Positions 7,883-16,342 of a stretch of 64,000 bases of DNA are shown here, piece by piece. This DNA is from Rhodocyclales bacterium (GTDB taxonomy: Bacteria > Pseudomonadota > Gammaproteobacteria > Burkholderiales > Rhodocyclaceae), in NCBI GenBank assembly GCA_026399435.1, contig JAPLQX010000019.1, positions 1 to 64,000 on the forward strand, written 5' to 3'. Under the pieces are notes generated by a model, which worked only from the letters and a program-made list of their open reading frames with translations, did no database searches and was not told the DNA's origin. The translations under genes were made by a program, and so were the position numbers. Numbering within the stretch: the first letter of the stretch is position 1; every line of letters begins with the position of its first letter.

Positions 7883-8644
7883 TCAGAAGAACAGGCGCTG
7901 GGCCTTGCGGAAAAACTCCACGGAGTAGGCAAGCTGCCCTTGTGGGTATTCCTTGCTCGCCACCGATTTCCGCTCGACCTGATAGGAAAGGTCTTCCGAC
8001 AGATGGCCACAGAAGGCCGTCATCCCTTCCATCAGGCGGCTGCCGGGGTAGGCGTTGAGCAGCAGATGGTAGGGCGGGCAGGCTTCGCACATCCGCACCG
8101 CGCCCACGATCGGCGAGCCGATGATGGTCAGGTCGCCCACGATCGGCGTCAGGTAGCAGGGGCCGGCGTCCACGCCGATGGACAACCCGATCCCCTCGGG
8201 TTCGTTGCGCATGTTGGCGACGAAGGCCGGGTAATAATAGGTGCGGAAGTTGTCCATCACGGAACAGCAGAAGTCGAGCACGGTGTCCATGTGGTCTGTA
8301 AACGGGTTCTCCACCAGCCAGTAGCAGATGAAGCCATCGCCGGTGAATTTGTCGAACCAGCCGCCGTGGTAGTGCAGGACGGTACGGAATTCGGCCACGA
8401 AATCATCGAGGATCCTGGCGTACTGCGGTATGTCGATCGATTCCTTGAGCACGCAGGACGAGCGCCGGATATCCACGGTCAGGACGATGGCTTCAATCGC
8501 CGAAACTTCGTTGATGGCTTTCCTGATCGCGGGTGAGACGTTGGTTCGCGTCGGATCAAAGCGATCGAGCGGCGCATGGCTGCGAAATTGGCGCTCGATG
8601 TCGCCGCCGTCGGGAATGAGGCGATTCGCGGCAGTAAGGCTCAT
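7883..8644 (-). CDS. Class III nucleotide cyclase-like domain protein, probably atypical
   Basis: The product has 253 residues from ATG 8644; GTG 8704 would add 20. VLTVDIRRSS near residue 58 and WFDKFTGDGFICYW match the two metal-binding Asp motifs of adenylate/guanylate cyclases. GDLTIIGSPIVGAVRMCEAC aligns with the usual segment ending V-N-x-A-A-R. The transition-state Arg is kept, but the Asn position reads Val and the preceding Asp reads Ser. The protein is therefore recognisable as a cyclase homology domain but may be inactive or altered in substrate. There are no transmembrane helices or attached sensor domains. It lies upstream of map on the same strand, 102 nt away. Confidence 0.7.
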   Translation of the reverse strand: MSLTAANRLIPDGGDIERQFRSHAPLDRFDPTRTNVSPAIRKAINEVSAIEAIVLTVDIRRSSCVLKESIDIPQYARILDDFVAEFRTVLHYHGGWFDKFTGDGFICYWLVENPFTDHMDTVLDFCCSVMDNFRTYYYPAFVANMRNEPEGIGLSIGVDAGPCYLTPIVGDLTIIGSPIVGAVRMCEACPPYHLLLNAYPGSRLMEGMTAFCGHLSEDLSYQVERKSVASKEYPQGQLAYSVEFFRKAQRLFF

Positions 8645-8800
8645 GGATTGGACATCCTCAAGTTTGAACGGCGGCGGGAACCGGCAACCTTCGGAACCGG
8701 CCACCGTATGTCGATTGGCATAGTCTAGCTTGGTTTTCGGTGGGCGAAGGCGTCTCTTTGCGGAAAAGCCCGGGGCGGCTTGTGTCGGAGGGCAAGACCC

Positions 8801-8887
8801 GCTTCCGCAGCTTGTGCCTGCCGGCGCAAGTGCTTTCGCAGCTTGTGCCTACCGGCGCAAGTGCTTTCGCAGCTTGTGCCTACCGGC
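8801..8887 (+). repeat. 31-bp tandem repeat, about 2.8 copies
   Basis: Copies run 8801-8825 (partial), 8826-8856 and 8857-8887. The last two are identical and the first differs by single bases. Each copy carries GCAGCTTGTGCC, so the -35-like TTGTGC is reiterated at 31-bp spacing upstream of rpsB. The unit also resembles the GTAGGCACAAGC-type extragenic repeats when read on the minus strand. This lies in the 380-bp stretch between the cyclase-like gene and rpsB, which otherwise holds only the rpsB promoter and leader. Confidence 0.85.
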
Positions 8888-8902
8888 TCTAGCCGCTATA
8901 AT
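8874..8902 (+). promoter_or_regulatory. Predicted sigma-70 promoter of rpsB-tsf
   Basis: TTGTGC (8874-8879), a 17-bp spacer, then a perfect TATAAT (8897-8902). The -35 lies inside the last tandem repeat copy. A leader of about 115 nt to the rpsB start would follow; S2 autoregulation through the leader is known in enterobacteria, but I cannot confirm a similar fold here. Confidence 0.7.
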
Positions 8903-9024
8903 CGCGGGCTTGTCCGGGGTGGTCCCGGGCAAAATCCACACGCTTGGCGCCGATAGGGTGGCTTTCCGTATCAGGGGAAGCAGCACGGCCAGGCGGAGGT
9001 TCAACCCATATCGGAGATAGTCAT

Positions 9025-9774
9025 ATGAGCACTACCATGCGCCAGATGCTGGAGGCCGGCGTTCATTTCGGCCACCAGACCCGTTTCTGGAACCCCAAAA
9101 TGGCCCCGTACATCTTCGGCCATCGCAACAAGATCCACATCATCAACCTCGAAAAGACCCTGAGCAAGTATCAGGAAGCCATCGCTTTCGTGAAAAAGAT
9201 GGCGGCCAAGAAGGGCACTGTCTTGTTCGTCAGCACCAAGCGCCAGGCGCGCGAAATCATCGCCGAGGAAGCCCAGCGTTGCGGCATGCCTTATGTCGAT
9301 GACCGCTGGCTGGGCGGCATGATGACCAACTTCAAGACGCTGAAGCTGTCCGTCAAGCGCCTGAAGGACCTAGAAACGGCCATGTCGGAAGGCAACTTCG
9401 AGAAGCTGTCGAAGAAGGAAACCCTGACCCTGCAGCGCGAGATGGACAAGCTGCGCAAGTCTATCGGCGGCATCAAGGACATGGGTGGCCTGCCCGATGC
9501 GATTTTCATCATCGACGTCGGCTATCACAAGATTGCCATCACCGAAGCCGGCAAGCTCGGCATTCCGGTGATCGGCGTGGTCGATACCAACCATTCGCCC
9601 GAAGGCGTCAGCTACGTGATCCCGGGCAATGACGACTCCTCCGGCGCGATCCGCCTCTATGCCCGCGGCGTGGCCGATGCCATCCTCGAAGGCAAGAACC
9701 AGTCGATCAACGAGGTGGTGCAGCAGTTGGCCGGCGACGACGAGTTCGTCGAAGTTTCGGACGCAGCGGAGTAA
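9025..9774 (+). CDS. rpsB: 30S ribosomal protein S2
   Basis: The 249-residue protein opens [20 protein letters not shown], the S2 signature, and contains the conserved blocks [29 protein letters not shown] and [14 protein letters not shown]. It binds the 30S head-platform junction and is needed to recruit S1. The start at 9025 is fixed by homology and by GGAG 8-12 nt upstream. It is the first gene of the rpsB-tsf-pyrH-frr cluster and has its own strong promoter. Confidence 0.99.
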   Translation: MSTTMRQMLEAGVHFGHQTRFWNPKMAPYIFGHRNKIHIINLEKTLSKYQEAIAFVKKMAAKKGTVLFVSTKRQAREIIAEEAQRCGMPYVDDRWLGGMMTNFKTLKLSVKRLKDLETAMSEGNFEKLSKKETLTLQREMDKLRKSIGGIKDMGGLPDAIFIIDVGYHKIAITEAGKLGIPVIGVVDTNHSPEGVSYVIPGNDDSSGAIRLYARGVADAILEGKNQSINEVVQQLAGDDEFVEVSDAAE

Positions 9775-9784
9775 GAGCGACCTG

Positions 9785-9807
9785 CCGCGGCGCCTGAGGC
9801 GCTGCGG
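9785..9807 (+). promoter_or_regulatory. Intercistronic hairpin between rpsB and tsf
   Basis: CCGCGGCGCC, loop TGA, GGCGCTGCGG: a 9-pair stem with one mismatch, 11 nt after the rpsB stop and without a T-run. It sits in the 104-nt rpsB-tsf gap and could stabilise rpsB mRNA or partly attenuate tsf transcription. Inference from structure only. Confidence 0.45.
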
Positions 9808-9878
9808 TGCGGGCCATCAAGCTGCCCGCGCCGCCGCGCCCGCCGTGGCAAATGATTCACTGAATTTGGAGCAGAGCA

Positions 9879-10778
9879 ATGGCGGAAATTACCGCAAGCA
9901 TGGTCAAGGAACTGCGCGAGAAGACCGACGCGCCGATGATGGAATGCAAGAAGGCGCTGACCGAAGCGGCCGGCGACATGGCGAAAGCCGAGGAAATCCT
10001 CCGCGTCAAGCTGGGCAACAAGGCCAGCAAGGCGGCGACCCGCGTCGCGGCGGAAGGCGTGGTGGCGATTCACATCGCCGCCGACGGCAAGCTGGGCAGC
10101 ATTTTCGAGATCAACAGCGAGACCGACTTCGTTGCCAAGAACGACGAGTTCCTCAAGCTGGCCGCCGACTGCGCGCGGCTGGTGGCGGAGAAGAATCCGG
10201 CCGACGTCGCCGCTCTCTCGGCTCTGCCGATGGGCGCAGGTACGGTCGAGTCCACCCGCGCCGCGCTGGTCGGCAAGATCGGCGAGAACATGAGCATCCG
10301 CCGCTTCGTGCGCATTGCGGCGAAGGGCAAGCTGGCGTCCTACATCCACGGCGGTTCGAAGATCGGCGTGCTGGTCGATGTGGTTGGTGGTGACGATCAA
10401 CTGGCGAAGGATCTGGCGATGCACATCGCCGCCTCGAAGCCGAAGTCGCTCGACTCGTCCGGCGTGCCGGCGGAGTTGCTGGACATGGAACGGCGCATCG
10501 CGATCGAAAAGGCGCGCGAAGCCGGCAAGCCGGAAGCGATGCTGGAGAAGATCGCCGAAGGCACGGTGCAGAAGTACCTCAAGGATGTGACGCTGCTCGG
10601 CCAGGTGTTCGTCAAGGCCGAGGACGGCAAGCAGACCATCGAGCAACTGCTGAAGGCCAGGGGCGCATCGGTGGCCGGCTTCACGCTGTTCATCGTCGGC
10701 GAAGGCATCGAAAAGAAGGTGAATGACTTCGCCGCCGAGGTGGCTGCGCAAGCGGCCGCAGCCGCCGGCAACAAGTAG
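9879..10778 (+). CDS. tsf: Translation elongation factor Ts
   Basis: The 299-residue factor is the guanine nucleotide exchange factor for EF-Tu. It has an N-terminal UBA-like domain ([19 protein letters not shown]), the EF-Tu-contacting core [14 protein letters not shown], and C-terminal [20 protein letters not shown]. Length is normal. GGAGCA lies 6-11 nt before the ATG. It sits between rpsB and pyrH as in most bacteria. Confidence 0.99.
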   Translation: MAEITASMVKELREKTDAPMMECKKALTEAAGDMAKAEEILRVKLGNKASKAATRVAAEGVVAIHIAADGKLGSIFEINSETDFVAKNDEFLKLAADCARLVAEKNPADVAALSALPMGAGTVESTRAALVGKIGENMSIRRFVRIAAKGKLASYIHGGSKIGVLVDVVGGDDQLAKDLAMHIAASKPKSLDSSGVPAELLDMERRIAIEKAREAGKPEAMLEKIAEGTVQKYLKDVTLLGQVFVKAEDGKQTIEQLLKARGASVAGFTLFIVGEGIEKKVNDFAAEVAAQAAAAAGNK

Positions 10779-10791
10779 GCGTCCGCCGACG

Positions 10792-11508
10792 ATGCCCGCC
10801 CCGAAATTCCGCCGCATCCTGCTCAAGCTTTCGGGCGAGGCGCTGATGGGTGACGATGCCTACGGCATCAATCCGGCAATGCTCGGCACGATCGTGGCGG
10901 AAATCAAGGAAGTCACCGATCTCGGCGTCGAGCTCGGCGTCGTCATCGGCGGCGGCAACATCTTTCGCGGCGTCGGCGGCACGGCGACAGGCATGGATCG
11001 CGCCACGGCCGATTACATGGGCATGCTGGCCACGGTGATGAATGCGATGGCCCTGTCGGACGCGATGCGTCAGGCCGGGATCAACGCCCGCGTGCAGTCG
11101 GCGCTGAACATCGAACAGGTGGTCGAGCCCTATATTCGCGGCAAGGCAATCCGTTACCTCGAAGAAGGCAAGGTGGTGATTTTCGGTGCCGGCACCGGCA
11201 ACCCGTTCTTCACCACCGACACGGCCGCCGCCTTGCGCGGCTCGGAGATCGGCGCGGAAATCGTGCTGAAGGCGACCAAGGTCGACGGCATCTACACCGC
11301 GGACCCGAAGAAGGACCCGTCGGCCGCACGCTTCACCCGCATCAGCTTCGATGAGGCGATCGGCCGCAACCTGGCGGTGATGGACGCCACGGCGTTTGCC
11401 TTGTGTCGCGACCAGAAGCTGCCGATCAACGTGTTCTCGATCTTCAAGGCCGGCGCGCTGAAGCGCGTGGTGATGGGAGAGGACGAAGGCACACTGGTTC
11501 ACGTCTAG
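10792..11508 (+). CDS. pyrH: UMP kinase (hexameric, amino-acid-kinase fold)
   Basis: The 238-residue enzyme phosphorylates UMP to UDP in pyrimidine synthesis. Family motifs: [17 protein letters not shown] at the N-terminus, [30 protein letters not shown] and the acceptor-binding [16 protein letters not shown]. It begins 13 nt after tsf and is followed after 18 nt by frr, so it is part of the same transcription unit. Translation is taken from ATG 10792; the in-frame extension upstream runs into tsf and is not used. Confidence 0.98.
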   Translation: MPAPKFRRILLKLSGEALMGDDAYGINPAMLGTIVAEIKEVTDLGVELGVVIGGGNIFRGVGGTATGMDRATADYMGMLATVMNAMALSDAMRQAGINARVQSALNIEQVVEPYIRGKAIRYLEEGKVVIFGAGTGNPFFTTDTAAALRGSEIGAEIVLKATKVDGIYTADPKKDPSAARFTRISFDEAIGRNLAVMDATAFALCRDQKLPINVFSIFKAGALKRVVMGEDEGTLVHV

Positions 11509-11526
11509 GATTTTAGGAGTGGCAGG

Positions 11527-12084
11527 ATGATTCCCGAACTGAAAACGACTTCTGAACAGAAGATGCAAAAGAGCCTCGAGGCGCTGAGGGCAGACCTCGG
11601 CAAGGTGCGTACCGGACGCGCACATACCGGCATCCTCGATCATGTGCAGGTGGATTACTACGGTTCGCTGGTACCCATCACGCAGGTGGCCAACGTCACG
11701 CTGATCGATGCCCGCACCATCGGCGTGCAGCCGTGGGAAAAGCCCATGGTGGCGAAGGTCGAAAAGGCGATTCGCGATTCCGATCTGGGCCTCAATCCGT
11801 CGTCGCAGGGCGAAGTGATCCGGGTGCCGATGCCGGCCCTGACCGAGGAGCGGCGCCGCGACTTGATCAAGGTGATCAAGCACGAGGGCGAGGACGCCAA
11901 GGTGGCGATCCGCAATCTGCGCCGCGATGCGATCTCGCATCTCAAGGAAGCGCTGAAGAAAAAGGAAATCTCGGAGGACGACGAGCGCCGCGCCCTGGAC
12001 GACATGCAAAGGCTTACCGACCGCTACGTCGCCGAAGTCGACCGGATGCTGGCGGAAAAAGAGAAGGACCTGATGGCGATCTGA
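11527..12084 (+). CDS. frr: Ribosome recycling factor
   Basis: The 185-residue factor splits post-termination ribosomes together with EF-G. Conserved segments: [59 protein letters not shown] and the helical C-terminus. AGGAG precedes the start at a good distance. Length is that of the family. It is the fourth gene of the rpsB cluster, with a 70-nt gap before uppS. Confidence 0.99.
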   Translation: MIPELKTTSEQKMQKSLEALRADLGKVRTGRAHTGILDHVQVDYYGSLVPITQVANVTLIDARTIGVQPWEKPMVAKVEKAIRDSDLGLNPSSQGEVIRVPMPALTEERRRDLIKVIKHEGEDAKVAIRNLRRDAISHLKEALKKKEISEDDERRALDDMQRLTDRYVAEVDRMLAEKEKDLMAI

Positions 12085-12154
12085 TTTCGGGTCGCATGCG
12101 CGGCGAAACGCAGTTGTCGCGCCCGGGTTAAATCGAAGGTTCTGAGAGGGTGTC

Positions 12155-12967
12155 ATGGCAGGAAAATTCACCAGCTCGACACAGGCAATCCCCGACGTGG
12201 GCAATGTTCCGCGCCACATTGCCATCATCATGGACGGCAACGGGCGCTGGGCCAAGCAGCGCTTCATGCCGCGCGTCGCGGGCCACAAGCGCGGCGTCGA
12301 AACGGTGCGGGCGATGGTCAAGGCCTGCATCGCGCGCGGCGTGGAATACCTCACCCTGTTCGCCTTTTCTTCGGAAAACTGGCGGCGTCCCGCAGAGGAA
12401 GTGTCTTTCCTCATGAAGCTTTTCATCAATGCCCTGCAGGGCGAAATCGGCAAGCTGCATGCAAATGGCGTGCGCCTCAAGGTGGTTGGCGATCTTTCCG
12501 CGTTCGAGCCGCGCCTGGTGGCCCTGATCCGCGAAGGCGAGGCCAAGACGGCCAACAATTTCCGCCTGACGCTGACCATCGCCGCGAACTATGGTGGCCG
12601 TTGGGACATCTTGCAGGCGATGAACCAGCTTGCACTGGCCCATCCTGAAAAAGCCGGCTGCTATGGCGAAGCGGATCTGGCACCTCATCTGGTGATGGCC
12701 TATGCGCCGGAGCCCGACCTGTTCATCCGCACCGGCGGCGAACAGCGCATCAGCAACTTTCTGCTCTGGCAACTGGCCTACAGCGAACTGCATTTCACCG
12801 ATACCCTATGGCCGGATTTCGACGATGCCGCGCTGGATGCAGCGATCACTTCGTATCGCCGGCGCGAGCGCCGTTTCGGGCGTACCAGTGAGCAGCTTGG
12901 CGAGCCGACGCTCACCGTGCCGCGAGCGCCGACTCTTGCGCCGCCGGTCACGGACCAAGATGCTTAA
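12155..12967 (+). CDS. uppS: Undecaprenyl diphosphate synthase (cis-prenyltransferase)
   Basis: The 270-residue enzyme makes the C55 lipid carrier for peptidoglycan. The catalytic Asp is D27 in [13 protein letters not shown]. Other blocks are [23 protein letters not shown] and the C-terminal [19 protein letters not shown] and [14 protein letters not shown]. The last 25 or so residues are Pro-rich and poorly conserved and include one copy of the GCGCCGACTC 10-mer (12926-12935). It overlaps cdsA by 8 nt, implying coupling. Confidence 0.98.
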   Translation: MAGKFTSSTQAIPDVGNVPRHIAIIMDGNGRWAKQRFMPRVAGHKRGVETVRAMVKACIARGVEYLTLFAFSSENWRRPAEEVSFLMKLFINALQGEIGKLHANGVRLKVVGDLSAFEPRLVALIREGEAKTANNFRLTLTIAANYGGRWDILQAMNQLALAHPEKAGCYGEADLAPHLVMAYAPEPDLFIRTGGEQRISNFLLWQLAYSELHFTDTLWPDFDDAALDAAITSYRRRERRFGRTSEQLGEPTLTVPRAPTLAPPVTDQDA

Positions 12968-13772
12968 GACCCGGGTCATCACCGCGCTGCTGCTGGTCGC
13001 CGGCCTCGCGCTGATTCTGTTTGCCATGCCGCCGCTGGCGGCGCTGCTCACGTTTGCCGCCATCGCTGCGCTCGCGGCGTGGGAGTGGGGCGGCTTGATG
13101 AAGCAGGACCATCCGGCGCGCGTGATGTACGGATTCGTGCTGCTGTTGTTCTGCTGGCAGCTGACGGTGGCGGCGCCGCAACTCGTTCCCGTCTTGCTCG
13201 GCGTGTCGGTGGCGTTCTGGATTCTGGTCGTGCCGCTGTGGTTCCGCTTCAAATGGACGCTGACCGGCAACGACTTCTTTGGCTACCTGCTCGGCGCCCT
13301 GGTGATTCTGCCGACCTGGGCCGCGATGGTCGCCTTGAACGCGGTGAGTACCTGGCTGATGCTGGCCACCATGGCGCTGGTCTGGGTCGCCGATATTTCC
13401 GCGTATTTCGCCGGCCGGACGTATGGTAAACACGGCAAGCACAAGCTCGCGCCGACCATCAGTCCGGGCAAGACCTGGGAGGGTGTGGCCGGAGCGATGG
13501 TCGGTGTGCTGATCTACGGCGGCATCGTGCTGAGGTTCTCGCCCCTGAAGGACACGCTGCCGCTTCCGGTGCCGCTGCTCGTTCTGCTGCTGATCCTGCT
13601 CACGGCGGTGAGCGTCATGGGCGACCTGTTCGAATCGCTGTTGAAGCGCCAGGCCGGAATCAAGGACAGCAGCAATCTGCTGCCGGGCCACGGCGGCGTG
13701 CTCGATCGCATCGACGCGCTGACCTCGACCCTGCCCCTGGCGGCGCTGATCCTGTATTTCGTCCAGCGATGA
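12960..13772 (+). CDS. cdsA: Phosphatidate cytidylyltransferase (CDP-diglyceride synthase)
   Basis: The 270-residue integral membrane enzyme converts phosphatidic acid and CTP to CDP-diacylglycerol. There are several hydrophobic helices. The family signature is complete near the C-terminus ([20 protein letters not shown], then [10 protein letters not shown]). The start [20 protein letters not shown] is fixed by the hydrophobic N-terminus. It overlaps uppS by 8 nt and dxr by 4 nt. Confidence 0.97.
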   Translation: MLKTRVITALLLVAGLALILFAMPPLAALLTFAAIAALAAWEWGGLMKQDHPARVMYGFVLLLFCWQLTVAAPQLVPVLLGVSVAFWILVVPLWFRFKWTLTGNDFFGYLLGALVILPTWAAMVALNAVSTWLMLATMALVWVADISAYFAGRTYGKHGKHKLAPTISPGKTWEGVAGAMVGVLIYGGIVLRFSPLKDTLPLPVPLLVLLLILLTAVSVMGDLFESLLKRQAGIKDSSNLLPGHGGVLDRIDALTSTLPLAALILYFVQR

Positions 13773-14956
13773 AGCTGACCATTCTCGGCGCCACCGGATC
13801 GATCGGCGTCAGCACGCTCGACGTGGTGGCGCGGCATCCTGATCGCTTCGAGGTGGTGGCGCTGACCGGTCACCGGCAGGTGGATGTACTCGCCGCCCAG
13901 TGCCGCTTGTTGCGTCCCACGTATGCGGTGATGGGCAGTGCCGCGGATGCGCAGCGCCTTGCGCTCCTGCTCAAGGACGCTGGCTTGCGCACCGAGGTGC
14001 TGCACGGCGCAGAAGCGCTGATGCAGGTGGCAAGCTTGCCCGAGGTCGATGCCGTGATGGCCGCCATCGTCGGTGCCGCCGGGCTGCCGCCGACGCTGGC
14101 CGCCGCGCGTGCCGGCAAGCGCGTGCTGCTGGCCAACAAGGAAGCGCTGGTCATGGCCGGCGCGGTATTCATGGCCGAGGCGCGGCGTGCCGGCGCCCTG
14201 CTGCTGCCGATCGACAGCGAACACAACGCGATCTTCCAGTCGATGCCGCACAACTATGCGGGCGACATGGCGCGGGGCGGGGTCAGGCGCATTCTGCTGA
14301 CCGCCTCGGGCGGGCCGTTTCGCACCACGCCGCTCGACGTGCTGAGCGGGGTGACACCCGAGCAGGCGGTGGCGCACCCGAACTGGTCGATGGGCAGGAA
14401 GATTTCCGTCGATTCGGCGACCATGATGAACAAGGGCCTCGAAGTGATCGAGGCGCATTGGCTGTTCAACGCGCCGGCAGACAGGATTGAGGTCGTGATC
14501 CACCCGCAGAGCGTGATCCATTCGCTGGTCGATTACGAGGACGGGTCCGTGCTGGCCCAACTGGGCAATCCCGACATGCGCACGCCGATCGCCCACGCCT
14601 TGGCCTGGCCCGAGCGGATCGATTCCGGCGTCGCCCCGCTGGATCTGTTCAGTGTGGCGCAGCTCAACTTCGAGCGCCCGGATCTGGCGCGCTTTCCCTG
14701 TCTCGATCTGGCCTACCGCGCCTTGCGTACCGAGGGCAACGCGGCGGCGGTGCTCAATGCCGCCAACGAAGTGGCAGTGGAAGCATTTCTCGACCGTCGC
14801 CTGCCTTTCCTCGGCATTGCCGAACTCATTGCGGCAACGCTGGACGTCGTGCCCCAGGCCGCCGTGCCAGACCTGGCTGCGGTGCTGGAAGCCGATCGTC
14901 AGGGGCGGGAAGCCGCACTCAAGCTGCTCGCGCGCCGGCCGGCAAAGTCCGCATGA
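13769..14956 (+). CDS. dxr: 1-deoxy-D-xylulose 5-phosphate reductoisomerase
   Basis: The 395-residue NADPH-dependent enzyme makes MEP, the committed step of the non-mevalonate isoprenoid pathway. Motifs: [14 protein letters not shown] (NADPH), [23 protein letters not shown] (metal Asp/Glu), [20 protein letters not shown] and [16 protein letters not shown]. The ATG overlaps the cdsA stop by 4 nt and its own stop overlaps rseP by 4 nt. Its product feeds uppS two genes upstream. Confidence 0.98.
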   Translation: MKLTILGATGSIGVSTLDVVARHPDRFEVVALTGHRQVDVLAAQCRLLRPTYAVMGSAADAQRLALLLKDAGLRTEVLHGAEALMQVASLPEVDAVMAAIVGAAGLPPTLAAARAGKRVLLANKEALVMAGAVFMAEARRAGALLLPIDSEHNAIFQSMPHNYAGDMARGGVRRILLTASGGPFRTTPLDVLSGVTPEQAVAHPNWSMGRKISVDSATMMNKGLEVIEAHWLFNAPADRIEVVIHPQSVIHSLVDYEDGSVLAQLGNPDMRTPIAHALAWPERIDSGVAPLDLFSVAQLNFERPDLARFPCLDLAYRALRTEGNAAAVLNAANEVAVEAFLDRRLPFLGIAELIAATLDVVPQAAVPDLAAVLEADRQGREAALKLLARRPAKSA

Positions 14957-16326
14957 ATCCTGAATCGCTGGCTTGGTATGCGGGGGCCTTCCTGCTGGCA
15001 CTGGCGGTACTGGTGGTGGTGCATGAAATGGGCCACTATCTCGCGGCGCGGGCATGCAACGTCAAGGTGCTGCGTTTCGCCTTCGGCTTCGGCAAGGTGA
15101 TCTGGATGAGGCGCCACGGACGCGACGGCACCGAGTGGGCGGTCTCGGTATTTCCCCTGGGCGGCTACGTCAAGATGCTGGACGAACGCGAAGGCGAGGT
15201 CATGCCGGAGGAATTGCCGCGCGCCTTCAATCGTCAATCTGTGGGCCGCCGGGCGGTTATCGTTGCAGCCGGACCAACGGCCAACTTTCTGCTGGCAATC
15301 GTGCTGTACTGGTTGCTGTTCATGCACGGCGTGACGGAACTCAAGCCCCGTCTCGGACCGCCACCTGTCGGAACTCCGGCGGCGATGGCGGGCATCAGCG
15401 AGGGCGTGACGGTGCGCGCGGTGAATGGCCAGGCCATCGACACCTGGCAGCAACTGCGCTGGGAAGTCATGCGGCGGGCCCTCGAAAAGGAATCCGTGCA
15501 ACTGGAAGTGATCAGCCCGCAGCGGGAGACCGGGGTTTACCGCCTCGCCAGCGATCGCTTCGATCTGGAAGAGCTCGAAAAGGATCCCTTGCGCGCCCTC
15601 GGGCTGGTGCTTTACCGGCCACGCTTGCCGGCCGTGGTCGGCCGCGTGCTGCCTGATTCGCCAGCCGACCTGGCAGGATTTCGCGACGGCGACCGGGTGC
15701 TGTCGATCGACGGCAAGGCGATTGTCGACTGGGCCGAATTGGCGGCTGTTGCGCGTGCCGCGGTAGGACGCCAGTTGAAGTTCGACATCGAGCGTGAGGG
15801 TCGACGAATCTCTCTGGCTGCCAGCCCGCGCTTGTCGGAGGAGGGCGGGCAGAAGGTCGGACGCCTGGGCCTGATGGCAAGGGAAGGCCAGGGCGAGGCC
15901 TTCGAGATGACCACGGTGGTAAGTTATGGCCCGCTCGAATCTGCCACCCGGGCACTGACGCAGACTTGGGATACCTCGATCCTGAGCCTGCGCATGATGG
16001 GCCGCATGCTCACCGGGGAGTTGTCCTGGAAGAACCTCTCCGGGCCGGTGACCATCGCTGATTATGCGGGGCAGTCGGCGCGGCTTGGCCTCAGCTACTA
16101 CCTGCGTTTTCTCGCCCTGATCAGCATCAGTCTCGGAGTGCTGAACCTGCTGCCCGTGCCTGTTCTGGACGGGGGGCATTTGATGTATTATCTCGTCGAG
16201 TTTCTCAAGGGTGGCCCGGTGTCAGAACGGGCTCTGGAAATCGGCCAACAGATCGGTTTTGCCTTGCTGGGGCTGCTGATGGCTTTTGCCTTCTACAACG
16301 ATATCAACCGTCTTGTTTCCGGCTAA
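14953..16326 (+). CDS. rseP: Site-2 intramembrane metalloprotease RseP
   Basis: The 457-residue inner-membrane zinc protease cleaves anti-sigma factors such as RseA in the envelope stress response. The metal site HEMGH is at residues 24-28, and the second metal motif LDGGH is near the C-terminus ([16 protein letters not shown]). Two periplasmic PDZ regions lie between about residues 120 and 310 (for example [20 protein letters not shown]). It sits next to bamA, whose folding status feeds the same stress response. Confidence 0.97.
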   Translation: MNPESLAWYAGAFLLALAVLVVVHEMGHYLAARACNVKVLRFAFGFGKVIWMRRHGRDGTEWAVSVFPLGGYVKMLDEREGEVMPEELPRAFNRQSVGRRAVIVAAGPTANFLLAIVLYWLLFMHGVTELKPRLGPPPVGTPAAMAGISEGVTVRAVNGQAIDTWQQLRWEVMRRALEKESVQLEVISPQRETGVYRLASDRFDLEELEKDPLRALGLVLYRPRLPAVVGRVLPDSPADLAGFRDGDRVLSIDGKAIVDWAELAAVARAAVGRQLKFDIEREGRRISLAASPRLSEEGGQKVGRLGLMAREGQGEAFEMTTVVSYGPLESATRALTQTWDTSILSLRMMGRMLTGELSWKNLSGPVTIADYAGQSARLGLSYYLRFLALISISLGVLNLLPVPVLDGGHLMYYLVEFLKGGPVSERALEIGQQIGFALLGLLMAFAFYNDINRLVSG

Positions 16327-16342
16327 TTTTCGTCCAAAACAA

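Noticed and set aside
8801-8887. CRISPR array
   Set aside because: The 31-bp units are directly adjacent without spacers, only about 2.8 copies exist and no cas gene is near.
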